64,000 nucleotides of DNA, from positions 1 through 64,000 of the forward strand of contig JAEZCC010000010.1 of the NCBI GenBank assembly GCA_023412715.1, read 5' to 3'. Positions within the stretch are counted from its first letter, which is position 1, and every line of letters begins with the position of its first letter. The notes beneath the pieces are model-generated. The model was given only the letters and a program-made list of their open reading frames with translations, searched no databases and was not told the DNA's origin. Made by a program: the position numbers and the translations under genes. Below are positions 26,243 through 35,008 of the stretch, piece by piece. Source of the stretch: Bacillota bacterium. GTDB lineage: Bacteria > Bacillota > Clostridia > Oscillospirales > Acutalibacteraceae.

Positions 26243-26737
26243 ATGATTCTGGATGTGGAAAAAATCTTTACGGGAGAAGAGAAAGACCGCTCCTTCCAAT
26301 ATAGTTTGGACCTGTCTTCGACTGCTGTCGGCGGCTCTTTTCCTTTCATATCCCCGGTGAAGATTGCCGGGACCGTTACCGGCAGAGAAGGCTTTGCAGA
26401 CATCATGTTCCGCGCTGCGTTCGACTTTTCCATTCCGTGCGACCGGTGTGCGGCTCAGATTGACCGAAGCATTCTGTATTCGTTTTCCCATACCCTTGTT
26501 CCTTCTCTGGAAAACGAGGACGACGATCGGCTGATTGAGGTCCGGGACTCCAAATTGGACCTGGATGCCCTTGCAAGGGAAGACATTCTTCTCGAGCTGC
26601 CGACGAAATTCCTGTGTCGGCCCGACTGCAGGGGAATCTGCCCGAAATGCGGAAAAAATCTGAACGAGGGCCCATGCGGCTGCAGCGAAGAGCAGGGCGA
26701 CGAGAGATTTAAGGTCTTAAAAAACCTGATCCATTAA
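26243..26737 (+). CDS. YceD/DUF177 family protein, rRNA accumulation factor
   Basis: The family is linked to 23S rRNA accumulation and ribosome assembly and is almost always next to rpmF, as here. The 164-residue protein has the conserved CDRC pair (~72-75) in the middle and a C-terminal zinc-ribbon-like set of cysteines (C...CRGICPKCGKNLNEGPCGC). Both regions are typical of DUF177. GAGGTG ribosome site. It is separated from L32 by 38 bases. Confidence 0.9.
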   Translation: MILDVEKIFTGEEKDRSFQYSLDLSSTAVGGSFPFISPVKIAGTVTGREGFADIMFRAAFDFSIPCDRCAAQIDRSILYSFSHTLVPSLENEDDDRLIEVRDSKLDLDALAREDILLELPTKFLCRPDCRGICPKCGKNLNEGPCGCSEEQGDERFKVLKNLIH

Positions 26738-26775
26738 AACAGTTCTGGAAACAGAATTTTAAGGAGGTGCTGAAC

Positions 26776-26958
26776 ATGGCGGTACCAAAAAGAAAACAGT
26801 CGAGTGCGCGGCAGAACAAAAGACGCTCCAATGTATGGAAGCTGAGCGCGCCGGCTTTGGTCAAGTGCCCGAAATGCGGCGAGTTGAAGGCTCCGCACCG
26901 GGTCTGCGGCAACTGCGGTTATTACAACGGCAGGGAAGTTGTCAAGAAAGAAGCTTAA
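26776..26958 (+). CDS. rpmF: 50S ribosomal protein L32
   Basis: The 60-residue protein starts MAVPKRKQSSARQNKRRS and has a zinc-binding CPKC...CGNC pair, i.e. the zinc-containing (C+) form of L32. The ATG at 26776 has AAGGAGG 8 bases upstream; the GTG at 26767 overlaps that site. Ends the yceD operon at a strong terminator. Confidence 0.97.
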   Translation: MAVPKRKQSSARQNKRRSNVWKLSAPALVKCPKCGELKAPHRVCGNCGYYNGREVVKKEA

Positions 26959-26977
26959 CCCCGGCGATTGTCTTACT

Positions 26978-27010
26978 GAGAGAAGGAGCAAATCCTTCTC
27001 TTGTTTTTTC
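26978..27010 (+). terminator. Terminator of yceD-rpmF
   Basis: GAGAAGGA pairs with TCCTTCTC, loop GCAAA, followed by TTGTTTTTT. Confidence 0.88.
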
Positions 27011-27045
27011 TGCGGCCTTCCGGCTGCGGAAGGCTCCCGCCGGGC

Positions 27046-27074
27046 TTGACGGGTGGGGCAGAACGTGCCATAAT
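27046..27074 (+). promoter_or_regulatory. Promoter of der-plsY
   Basis: TTGACG, 17 bases, CATAAT, 68 bases before the der ATG. Confidence 0.65.
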
Positions 27075-27142
27075 CTGTTTGGCTTCCGCCCGTCCCGGCG
27101 GAACATGCCGGAGGCTTAATTTTTCTTTTTGGAGTGATGCGG

Positions 27143-28477
27143 ATGGGCAGACCGGTTGTTGCAATTGTCGGCAGGCCGAATGTCGGGAAATCCACCCTTT
27201 TCAATAAACTGATTGGCCGGCGTCTTTCCATTGTGGACGATACGCCGGGCGTGACGCGCGACCGCATTTTCGGGGAGTGCGACTGGAACGGCCGCTCTTT
27301 CTCCATTGTGGACACGGGCGGAATCGAATGGGATCCTTCCGATGAGATTCTGGCGCAGATCCGCGCCCAGGCGGAGATTGCCATCGGCGCCGCCGACGTG
27401 ATTGTTTTTGTCGCGGATCTTCAGTCGGGAGTGACCCCGGCAGACAAAGAGATTGCCTCCTGGATTATCAAAAGCGGAAAGCCGATTGTGCTGTGCGTGA
27501 ACAAATGCGACAGCGTCGGGGAGCTTCCGCCGGAATTTTACGAGTTTTACAGCCTTGGCCTTGGGGACCCCGTCGGCGTTTCGTCCGTTCACGGCCACGG
27601 GACCGGCGACCTTCTCGACCGGGTCACCGGATATTTTCCTCCCGAAGAAGAGGAAAGCCCGGAGGGCGAGCCGGTGCACGTAGCCATCATCGGGAAACCG
27701 AACGTTGGGAAGTCGTCGCTTGTGAACCACATCTGCGGCGAGGAACGCTGCCTGGTGTCCGATGTCGCGGGCACGACGCGCGACGCGATCGACATCTCCA
27801 TTGAGAACGCGTACGGCCGTTTCGTCCTGATCGACACCGCGGGCCTGCGCAAAAAGAGCCGTGTGGAAGACGAGATCGAAAAGTACAGTATCCTGCGCGC
27901 GCAGATGGCGGTGGAACGAAGCGACGTCTGCGTGATTATGATCGACGGGATCGTCGGATTCACGGAGCAGGACTCCAAGGTCGCCGGCATGGCGCTGGAG
28001 GCCGGGAAGGGCTGCGTGATTGCGGTCAATAAATGGGACGCGGTCGAAAAAGACGGTTTCACGCTGTCGCAGTACCAGAAGCAGCTGGAAAAGGATTTCT
28101 CCTTCATGTCGTACGCGCCGATTGTGTTTATTTCCGCAAAGACCGGCCAGAGGGTCGACAGGCTCTTTGAGTCGGTGCGCGACGCGGCGAAGGCGAATTC
28201 GACCCGCATCTCGACGGGAAAGCTGAACGAGGTGCTTTCGCAGGCAACGTCAAGGACGCAGCCGCCCACCGACAAGGGCAGACGGCTGAAAATCTATTAT
28301 ATGACGCAGGCGTCTGTCAGACCGCCGACTTTTGTCTTCTTTGTCAATTCCAAGCAGCTGTTCCATTTTTCCTATCAGCGCTATCTTGAAAATATGATCC
28401 GCGAAACCTTTGGGCTGCGCGGCACGCCGATCCGTTTCCTGGTCCGCGAGCGCGGGGAAAAAGCAGGGGAGGGATAA
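27143..28477 (+). CDS. der: Ribosome biogenesis GTPase Der (EngA)
   Basis: Essential GTPase for 50S subunit assembly. The 444-residue protein has two tandem G domains (G1 GRPNVGKST near 8-16 and GKPNVGKSS near 183-191, each with DTxG and NKxD motifs) and the C-terminal KH-like domain (PTDKGRRLKIYYMTQ...). ATG at 27143 chosen for GGAG 8 bases upstream and the family start MGRPVVAIVG; GTG and ATG codons just upstream are too close to that site. plsY follows after 6 bases. Confidence 0.97.
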   Translation: MGRPVVAIVGRPNVGKSTLFNKLIGRRLSIVDDTPGVTRDRIFGECDWNGRSFSIVDTGGIEWDPSDEILAQIRAQAEIAIGAADVIVFVADLQSGVTPADKEIASWIIKSGKPIVLCVNKCDSVGELPPEFYEFYSLGLGDPVGVSSVHGHGTGDLLDRVTGYFPPEEEESPEGEPVHVAIIGKPNVGKSSLVNHICGEERCLVSDVAGTTRDAIDISIENAYGRFVLIDTAGLRKKSRVEDEIEKYSILRAQMAVERSDVCVIMIDGIVGFTEQDSKVAGMALEAGKGCVIAVNKWDAVEKDGFTLSQYQKQLEKDFSFMSYAPIVFISAKTGQRVDRLFESVRDAAKANSTRISTGKLNEVLSQATSRTQPPTDKGRRLKIYYMTQASVRPPTFVFFVNSKQLFHFSYQRYLENMIRETFGLRGTPIRFLVRERGEKAGEG

Positions 28478-28483
28478 GGGAGA

Positions 28484-29194
28484 ATGGCAGAGGATTTCTC
28501 TCTTTTTGCCCTGCCGGCGCTGGTGGTCGCGGCAATCGCCTATCTTTTGGGCAGCATCAGCTTTTCCATTATCTTCACAAGGATGTTCAACCACGACGAG
28601 GACATCCGCAGCATGGGGAGCGGGAACGCCGGCCTGACGAACGTCCTGCGTTCCGTCGGCGTGAAAGCGGCCGTTTTTACCCTGGTCTTCGACGCAGCCA
28701 AGGCGGGGATCGCCGTATGCGCCGGCCGGGAGATTTTCCGTTACATCTGCGTTCAGCATTCGCTTCCGCTTTATTTTGCGGAATACGGGGCCTATCTGGC
28801 CGGCCTCGTGTGCGTGCTGGGGCATATTTATCCGCTTTATTTCGGCTTCCGCGGCGGGAAGGGGATTCTTTCTACCGGTGCGATGGTGGCGTTCGTCGAC
28901 TGGCGCGTTTTTCTTGTTTCCATTTCCATTTTTGTGCTTGTGCTGATCATCACGAGAATCGTGTCTATTTCTTCCATCGTGGCCTCCGCCTCGATTCCGG
29001 TCGCCAATTTCTGTTTTGTCTATTTTACGGAATACCGCGCGGCCCCATCCTCGCCCGGCGCGAAGCCGCTCTCTTATGTCTTTGTGACGACGGCCGCCAT
29101 GCTTCTTCTGGCCGTTTTCCTTATCTGGAAGCACAGGGAAAACATCAGGCGGCTGCGAAACGGCACCGAGGGGAAGTTTTCCGTCAAGCGCTGA
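28484..29194 (+). CDS. plsY: Glycerol-3-phosphate acyltransferase PlsY
   Basis: Transfers acyl groups from acyl-phosphate to glycerol-3-phosphate, the first step of phospholipid synthesis in Gram-positive bacteria. The 236-residue membrane protein has the three PlsY motifs: GSISFS, then SGNAGLTNVLR, then GHIYPLYFGFRGGKG, and several membrane segments. Six bases separate it from der, a common clostridial order. Terminated by a bidirectional hairpin at 29210. Confidence 0.95.
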   Translation: MAEDFSLFALPALVVAAIAYLLGSISFSIIFTRMFNHDEDIRSMGSGNAGLTNVLRSVGVKAAVFTLVFDAAKAGIAVCAGREIFRYICVQHSLPLYFAEYGAYLAGLVCVLGHIYPLYFGFRGGKGILSTGAMVAFVDWRVFLVSISIFVLVLIITRIVSISSIVASASIPVANFCFVYFTEYRAAPSSPGAKPLSYVFVTTAAMLLLAVFLIWKHRENIRRLRNGTEGKFSVKR

Positions 29195-29209
29195 TTGATT
29201 CGCGCAATG

Positions 29210-29248
29210 AAAAAATCCGTACCGGATTCGTTCCGGTACGGATTTTTT
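29210..29248. terminator. Bidirectional terminator between plsY and the PLD-like gene
   Basis: A 17-bp stem, AAAAAATCCGTACCGGA against its complement, with a TTCGT loop. It reads as stem plus T run on both strands and serves the two convergent units. Confidence 0.92.
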
Positions 29249-29263
29249 ATGTCTTTGCAGCGG

Positions 29264-29956
29264 TCAGGAATATTTTTTGAATTTGCCGGAATCGTTCCAC
29301 ATGCGATCAAATTCGTCCCCAAAGTCCTTCGCGACTTTTTCGCTGCTGATGGCGACGAAAACCTCGTCGTTGGAGTTTTCCGCCGCCTTCGTGTAATTGA
29401 AGCTTCCGGTCGTCGCCGTTTTTCCGTCGGCAACGGTCATCTTAAGGTGCATGATTCCGCTGTGCGTGTCCACTTTTACGGGGATGCCCGCGCGGGTCAG
29501 CATTTTCAGGACGGTTTTCTGGCTGCTTGATTCGGACTGCGTCTTGTCGGTGATGACCCTGACGGCGACGCCCCGGTTCTTTGCTTTTATCAGGGCCGAC
29601 GCGACGTCCTGGTCGGTAAAGCTGTAGATGGCGACGTCGAGCGTCTGTTTCGCGGCGCCTATGATGCCGATGAGCACGGGCTGCGCCTTCTGGCCTGCGC
29701 GCGGAAAATAATACCGGATGCCGTCAGCGCCGGAAGAGGATGGCGGAGCCGCAGAGGCCGCGACGTCCACAGATTTGTAGAATCCGGAAACGTCCGGCGC
29801 TGCAGAAGAAGAGAAGCCGCCGGACGAAAGGACTGAGGACTCGCGGTAGGCAAGCCCGTCGGGCGCTGGCGAGCAGGAAAGCAGGACGCCCGCGCAGACC
29901 GCCCACACGGCCAGAAGAGCACCGCATTTTTGCAACAGGGTTCTTTTATTTTTCAA
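29264..29956 (-). CDS. Phospholipase D-like lipoprotein
   Basis: Probably an exported phosphodiesterase-fold protein. The 230-residue protein has a lipoprotein signal (LLS-C near residue 27), a Ser/Ala-rich linker, and one PLD domain: DVAIYSFTDQDVASALI mid-protein, then the HxK motif HLKMTVAD with GSFNYT downstream. Only one HKD motif is present, so it would need to dimerise. I chose TTG at 29956, 8 bases after GGAGG; the longer frame from 29995 overlaps the pfk gene. Last gene of the ppx-ppk-pfk cluster, though it may have another promoter. Substrate (lipid or nucleic acid) unknown. Confidence 0.8.
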   Translation of the reverse strand: MKNKRTLLQKCGALLAVWAVCAGVLLSCSPAPDGLAYRESSVLSSGGFSSSAAPDVSGFYKSVDVAASAAPPSSSGADGIRYYFPRAGQKAQPVLIGIIGAAKQTLDVAIYSFTDQDVASALIKAKNRGVAVRVITDKTQSESSSQKTVLKMLTRAGIPVKVDTHSGIMHLKMTVADGKTATTGSFNYTKAAENSNDEVFVAISSEKVAKDFGDEFDRMWNDSGKFKKYS

Positions 29957-29987
29957 AGATGTTTGCCTCCGAGTGAAGAAAAACGGA

Positions 29988-31067
29988 TTATTCACAGCCG
30001 AAGCCGATGCCGATCTCTTTCGCGGTGCGGATCAGCTCGCAGTTTTCGGGAACATTTTTCAGCTTTCCGGCGACCTCGCCGAGCGGCACCGGGACGATGG
30101 ATCCGTTGCGGATCGCGACCATGTTGCCGTATTTTTTCTGCGCAATCAGGTCGGCGGCGGCCGCGCCGAACCTTGTCGAGAGCACCCGGTCGTACGCGCT
30201 CGGGCTTCCGCCCCTCTGAAAATGGCCCGGCACGGTCACGCGGATCTCCCTGTCGGTCGCCTTGCCGATCTCGTCGGCAAGGCGGTAAGAGATGGACGGG
30301 TATTTCATTTTTTCGCGGCTTTCCTTGAATGCTTTTTTGCTCAGGGAGGCTTCCTCGGCGGAGATGGCGCCTTCCGCGACGGCGAGGATGGAAAACCGCT
30401 TTCCGCTTTCGGTGCGGCGGCGGATGGCCTCCGCAACCGATTCGATGCGGTATGGAATCTCAGGCAGCAGAATCACGTCGGCCCCACCGGCGATGCCGGA
30501 CTGCAGCGTCAGCCACCCGACCTTATGTCCCATGATCTCCACAATAAAAACGCGCCCGTGCGAGGTCGCCGTCGTATGGATGCAGTCGATCACGTTCGTG
30601 GCAATGTCCGCGGCGCTTGAAAACCCGAACGTCATGTCCGTGCCCCATACGTCGTTGTCTATCGTCTTGGGCAGGGTCACGACGTTCAGCCCCTCTTTCG
30701 AGAGGAGGTTCGCGGTCTTGTGGGTGCCGTTGCCGCCGAGAATCACAAGGCAGTCGAGCTTCATCTTGCTGTAGTTTTCTTTCATGCTCATGACCTTGTC
30801 GACGCTGTTGTTGTCGAGGACCCGCATGTATTTGTAGGGCTGGCGCGACGTGCCCAGTATGGTCCCGCCGACCGTCAGAATGCCGGAAAAGTCGTTCTGG
30901 TTCATCAGGTGGTAGTCGCCCTCGATGAGGCCGCGGTACCCGTCGTGGATGCCGTAGATCTCCGCATCGCTTCCGAATTTGCCGTACAGGGTTTTCCCGA
31001 TCCCGCGAATCGCCGCGTTCAGCCCCTGACAGTCTCCGCCGCTCGTTAAAATCCCGATCCTTTTCAC
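29988..31067 (-). CDS. 6-phosphofructokinase (Pfam PF00365)
   Basis: Phosphorylates fructose-6-phosphate in glycolysis. The 359-residue protein has GILTSGGDCQGLN (5-17), the nucleotide loop GGNGT (111-115), catalytic TIDND (135-139) and the substrate loop MGH (179-181). The Gly at the position that is Asp in many PPi-dependent enzymes suggests ATP use. However, GGDGS is changed to GGNGT and the usual MGR to MGH, so it is not a textbook PfkA. GTG start after AAGGGGAAG. It follows ppk1 by 17 bases, an unusual polyphosphate-linked setting. Confidence 0.9.
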   Translation of the reverse strand: MKRIGILTSGGDCQGLNAAIRGIGKTLYGKFGSDAEIYGIHDGYRGLIEGDYHLMNQNDFSGILTVGGTILGTSRQPYKYMRVLDNNSVDKVMSMKENYSKMKLDCLVILGGNGTHKTANLLSKEGLNVVTLPKTIDNDVWGTDMTFGFSSAADIATNVIDCIHTTATSHGRVFIVEIMGHKVGWLTLQSGIAGGADVILLPEIPYRIESVAEAIRRRTESGKRFSILAVAEGAISAEEASLSKKAFKESREKMKYPSISYRLADEIGKATDREIRVTVPGHFQRGGSPSAYDRVLSTRFGAAAADLIAQKKYGNMVAIRNGSIVPVPLGEVAGKLKNVPENCELIRTAKEIGIGFGCE

Positions 31068-31084
31068 AATATCTTCCCCTTCGT

Positions 31085-33220
31085 TTATGGCATTTCACGG
31101 GCCGGCGCATTTTCCGTCCTCGGACTGCGGACCGGTTCGTACCGTTTGGATTCTTCCTGCTGCTGCAGCTTTCTGACGGCGTCCTGCGCCAGCTGGGAAA
31201 AGATAAGCTGGCAGTTCTGCGCGGCCTTTCCCCTCCGGTCCACGCGGACGTAGGTCCCGTCGGAATTCATCACGCGGGTGTTGGTGTTGTCGTTCCACAT
31301 CTGCTCCAGAATGTCAAACGAGCGCTGTTTCAGCACGTCGTCTTCAACGGGGTAGACGAGCTCCACCCGCCGGTCGAGGTTGCGCTGCATCCAGTCCGCG
31401 CTGCCCATGAAAATGCGGGGATTCCCGGCATTCTCAAAGCGGAAGATACGGCTGTGCTCCAGCAGCTGGCCGACGATGCTGTGCACGGTGATATTGTCGC
31501 TGATGCCGGACAGGCCGGGAATGAGGCAGCAGATGCCGCGTACCAGCAGCCGGACCGGAACGCCGGCCCCCGAGACCCTGTAGAGAAGGGCGATGATCTG
31601 CGGGTCGACCAGCGAGTTGATTTTCGCCGTGATGCCGCAGGGAAGGTTCTGCTGCGCGTTGTCTATCTCCCGCTGGATTGTGGTTTCAAAGAAGGACCGC
31701 ATCCCGTCCGGCGCCACGACGAACCGGTTGTATTCCGGCGGGCGGGAATAGCCGGTCAGCACGTTGAAAAGCGACGAGGCGTCCGCGCCGTACGGCTCTT
31801 TGCAGGTGAACATCCCGATATCGGTGTAGATTTTCGCGGTGGAATCGTTGTAATTTCCGGTGCCCATATGCACGTACCGGCGGATGCCGTCTTCGTCGCG
31901 CCGCACGACGAGCAGAATCTTGCAGTGGGTCTTCAGGCCGACAAGGCCGTAAATGACATGGCAGCCCGCCTCTTCCAGCTTTTTGGCCCACATCAGGTTG
32001 TTTTCTTCGTCGAACCGGGCCTTCAGTTCCACCAGCACGGTGACCTGCTTTCCGTTTTCCGCCGCCCGTATCAGGGCGGCCACAATGGGGGAGTGGCCGC
32101 TGACACGGTAAAGCGTCTGCTTGATGGCGAGGACGTTCTCGTCCGCGGCGGCGGTCCTGACAAAATCGACGACGGTCTCGAAGCTCTCGTACGGGTGGTG
32201 CACCATGCGGTCCCGTTCGCGTATCGCCCTGAAAATATCGTCGTATCCCCAGAAATCGGAGGGCGGGTAAACAGGCTGTATCGGCTTGAAGCGGAGCGGC
32301 TCGAACTGCGGCTGGGCGGCAAACTTCGAGCAGAAGGTCAGGTCCAGAGGCCCGGGGATGCGGTAGATGTCGTCGTCGCTGATTTCAAGCATGTCCTTGA
32401 GGAAAAGCAGCGTTTCCCTGTCGTGCTTTAAAGAGATCTCAAGCCGGACCGGTTTGCCGCGCTTGCGCTTTTTGATGGATTCCCGGACTTCGCTCAGCAG
32501 GTCTTCCGTGTCTTCGTCCAGTTCGAAATCGGAATTGCGCGTGATGCGGAACGCGCAGGCCGAGCGGATGTCGTTCAGCTCGAACAGCTCTTCCAGCTTA
32601 TAGATGATGACGTTTTCAAGCAGCGCGAAAGTCTTCCCGCTTCCCGAAGGGATCTGGAGATACCTCGAGAGGATGGACGGCACCTGCACGACGGCAAAAT
32701 AGGATTCCCCGTCCCGATCCAGCCGGACGGCGATGTTCAGGCTTTTGTTCGCGAGCAGGGGAAACGGCCGGCTCTTGTCCACGGCGAGCGGCGTCAGCAC
32801 GGGGAAAAGGACCTTGCCGAAGTAGTCGGCCACGTACTGCTTCTGCTCCTCGTCCATTTCCTCGGGGGCGAGAAAGCGGATCGACGCCCGGCGCAGCACC
32901 GGCATGATGGAGCGGTTCAGGCAGGAATACTGCTTCTCTGCGAACGCATGGATCTTGGCGGAGAGGACGGGAAGCACCTCAATGGGGGTCAGCCCGGACG
33001 GATCGCGCGTCAGATATTTTGATTCGACCTGCTCTTTGACCCCGGCGACCCGTACCATGAAGAACTCGTCGAGGTTTGAAGCGGTAATGCCGAGAAATTT
33101 CATCCTTTCCATAATGGGGTTCTCTTTTTTGAAGGCTTCTTCCAGCACCCGGCTGTTAAAATCCATCCAGCTGAGTTCCCGGTTGATATATGGGACTTTT
33201 TCAGAGATTTCGTCTGGCAT
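31085..33220 (-). CDS. ppk1: Polyphosphate kinase 1
   Basis: Makes polyphosphate from ATP reversibly. The 711-residue protein has the N domain start INRELSWMDFN, the H domain, and two PLD-like C domains. The phospho-histidine motif LKTHCK and the HMGTGNYND motif are both present, as are EHSRIF (second conserved His) and GSADWMQRNLDRRVE. Full family length. AAAGGATG ribosome site. Preceded 39 bases by the ppx-like gene and followed 17 bases by pfk, so one operon. Confidence 0.96.
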   Translation of the reverse strand: MPDEISEKVPYINRELSWMDFNSRVLEEAFKKENPIMERMKFLGITASNLDEFFMVRVAGVKEQVESKYLTRDPSGLTPIEVLPVLSAKIHAFAEKQYSCLNRSIMPVLRRASIRFLAPEEMDEEQKQYVADYFGKVLFPVLTPLAVDKSRPFPLLANKSLNIAVRLDRDGESYFAVVQVPSILSRYLQIPSGSGKTFALLENVIIYKLEELFELNDIRSACAFRITRNSDFELDEDTEDLLSEVRESIKKRKRGKPVRLEISLKHDRETLLFLKDMLEISDDDIYRIPGPLDLTFCSKFAAQPQFEPLRFKPIQPVYPPSDFWGYDDIFRAIRERDRMVHHPYESFETVVDFVRTAAADENVLAIKQTLYRVSGHSPIVAALIRAAENGKQVTVLVELKARFDEENNLMWAKKLEEAGCHVIYGLVGLKTHCKILLVVRRDEDGIRRYVHMGTGNYNDSTAKIYTDIGMFTCKEPYGADASSLFNVLTGYSRPPEYNRFVVAPDGMRSFFETTIQREIDNAQQNLPCGITAKINSLVDPQIIALLYRVSGAGVPVRLLVRGICCLIPGLSGISDNITVHSIVGQLLEHSRIFRFENAGNPRIFMGSADWMQRNLDRRVELVYPVEDDVLKQRSFDILEQMWNDNTNTRVMNSDGTYVRVDRRGKAAQNCQLIFSQLAQDAVRKLQQQEESKRYEPVRSPRTENAPAREMP

Positions 33221-33259
33221 TGTGTCACATCCTTTTATTTTGAAAGGCGGCGCGCGCCG

Positions 33260-34813
33260 TCATATCAGCCCGGACTGGATGGAAAGCTCCGGGTGAAAGC
33301 CGAAAACCTCCTGAAAGAAGGGCGCGCATTGCTGGAAGGCCCATTTCTCCAGGTGAAGGTCGGCGTCGCTTCGGGCGGAAATCAGCAGGCGGTTGTTCTC
33401 CTGCCTGACAGAGATGTCCTTGAGCTTCTGCTTCTGCGATTTGTCGAGCGCGTTCGCCAGGCGGAAAATGGCGACCAGCTTCGCGACGATCAGCCGTTTT
33501 TCTTCGTTCAGGCCCTCGATGCCCGGCTCGTCGTAATTCGGCGCGTCGTCGTCGTTGTACCTTGCGACATAGGCGGTGATCATCATTTCTTCGTCGGTCA
33601 TGCCGTAAATGTCCATGTCCTTGATAAGGTCGAACGAGTTCAGCAGATGCTGGTTCACGGTGACGTAATAGCCGCACTCGTGAAGAATGGCCGCAAGTTC
33701 CAGAAGAAGGCGCTTTCTCCGGTCCAGGCCGTGGGAATCCTTCATCTTGTCGAAAATCTTGCAGGCAAATTTGCGGATGCACTCTGCGTGCTTCTGGTTG
33801 CAGTGGTACGCGGTCGCGATGTTCTGCGCGCAGGAGATCGCGCTGATTCGCACCTGCTCCCAGAACTTGTTTTCGCTTTTCGGGACCAGCATGTGCTCAA
33901 TCAGCGTGTCCCACAGCTCGGCCTTCGGGAAAATGACCTTGTCGGAGGAAGAGAAATCCATCAGCTGAAGCGCGATGGCGAGCGACGAGTACAGCAGGTC
34001 GGCAGTTTCTTCGGAAAGGCCGTACCGGATGCCTATTTTTTCCTGCGGAATGGAGCAGATCTGGCGGAAGAGATCTTTCAGCCTGTCCGCCCCGATTTCG
34101 AAGCAGTCTTCGGAAGAGTTCACGTTGCAGACCCTGGCGATCAGCTGAACGCCGCTTCCGGTCAGCACAAGATTTGTGACGCGGCCCGTTTCGGAGGGGA
34201 TGGAGATATGCCCGAAGACGGTGTGAAGGTACTCCTCCACGACCGCGTAAAAATTGTCGGTATCGTTCTGAACGTCGCCGAGCATCTCGTGCAGCTTGAT
34301 GGAACCCATCGGTATATTCTGCGAGAATATCATTTTGGAGCCGTCGTACACGGCGAACCCGATGGTCCCGGCCCCGATATACGCAATCAGCGCGCTTTCG
34401 CTTTTTTTGTCCTCCGCGCTGCTCAGGTATTCCAGGACCTTGGAGTAAATCAGAGCTTTTTCCTGGCTTTCCTCCAGAATTTCCACCGTCATGTCGTTCT
34501 GGATTTTCAGCTGATCGATTACGTAGGAGCGGTTTCGGGCCTCCCGCAGGGCGGTGGTGGCCACGACCCGGTACTGGTCGGTGCCGTATTCCTTCATAAT
34601 TTCGCCGTAGCCTTTCAGCAGGTCCGAAAGTTCGCGCAGGCTCTCAAAGCTGATTTTTTCCGCGGTGAACACTTCATGCCCGAGGCGGACCGGCTTTTCC
34701 AGACGGTCAAGGTCCGAAATCTCCTTTTTTTTCAGCTGGGAAATCCGCATTCTGAGCAAATTGGAGTCAATGTCTACGACAGCCGCCACGCGGCCGCTCT
34801 TTTTCCGGTTCAT
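33260..34813 (-). CDS. Ppx/GppA-family phosphatase-like protein with HD-like C-terminus
   Basis: Nominally an exopolyphosphatase or pppGpp phosphatase, paired with ppk1. The 517-residue protein has an ASKHA-type N-terminal region (DIDSN 14-18, VATTALREA 84-92) and an HD-like helical C-terminus (~320-470, with LHECGYY). The phosphate-loop signature that normally reads DIGGGSTE appears as YIGAGTIG (145-152), so the usual Asp and Glu are absent, while a Glu at about 118 aligns with the catalytic base. Activity is therefore doubtful; it may act as a sensor or regulator. ATG after AAAGGAAG; consensus promoter upstream. Confidence 0.85.
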   Translation of the reverse strand: MNRKKSGRVAAVVDIDSNLLRMRISQLKKKEISDLDRLEKPVRLGHEVFTAEKISFESLRELSDLLKGYGEIMKEYGTDQYRVVATTALREARNRSYVIDQLKIQNDMTVEILEESQEKALIYSKVLEYLSSAEDKKSESALIAYIGAGTIGFAVYDGSKMIFSQNIPMGSIKLHEMLGDVQNDTDNFYAVVEEYLHTVFGHISIPSETGRVTNLVLTGSGVQLIARVCNVNSSEDCFEIGADRLKDLFRQICSIPQEKIGIRYGLSEETADLLYSSLAIALQLMDFSSSDKVIFPKAELWDTLIEHMLVPKSENKFWEQVRISAISCAQNIATAYHCNQKHAECIRKFACKIFDKMKDSHGLDRRKRLLLELAAILHECGYYVTVNQHLLNSFDLIKDMDIYGMTDEEMMITAYVARYNDDDAPNYDEPGIEGLNEEKRLIVAKLVAIFRLANALDKSQKQKLKDISVRQENNRLLISARSDADLHLEKWAFQQCAPFFQEVFGFHPELSIQSGLI

Positions 34814-34852
34814 GACCCAACTTCCTTTCTTCCGGCGACAAAATCCATTGTG

Positions 34853-34881
34853 ATTATAGCAAAAAAAGCCTTTATTGGCAA
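34853..34881 (-). promoter_or_regulatory. Promoter of the ppx-ppk-pfk operon
   Basis: Minus strand TTGCCA, 17 bases, TATAAT, 39 bases before the ATG at 34813. Confidence 0.8.
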
Positions 34882-34930
34882 TTCTTAAAACCGGCCGGGC
34901 ACACGGTAATTGCGGCCTCGCGCAAATAAT

Positions 34931-34960
34931 TTGGTATTTCAGACATTCTTATGATATACT
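34931..34960 (+). promoter_or_regulatory. Probable promoter of the CapA-like gene
   Basis: TTGGTA, 18 bases, TATACT, divergent from the ppx promoter. Its -10 ends 48 bases before the CapA-like ATG at 35009. Confidence 0.55.
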
Positions 34961-35008
34961 ATTCCCATACTTAGGCGGATTGAACGATGATTAAAGGACG
35001 GTTTGCAT

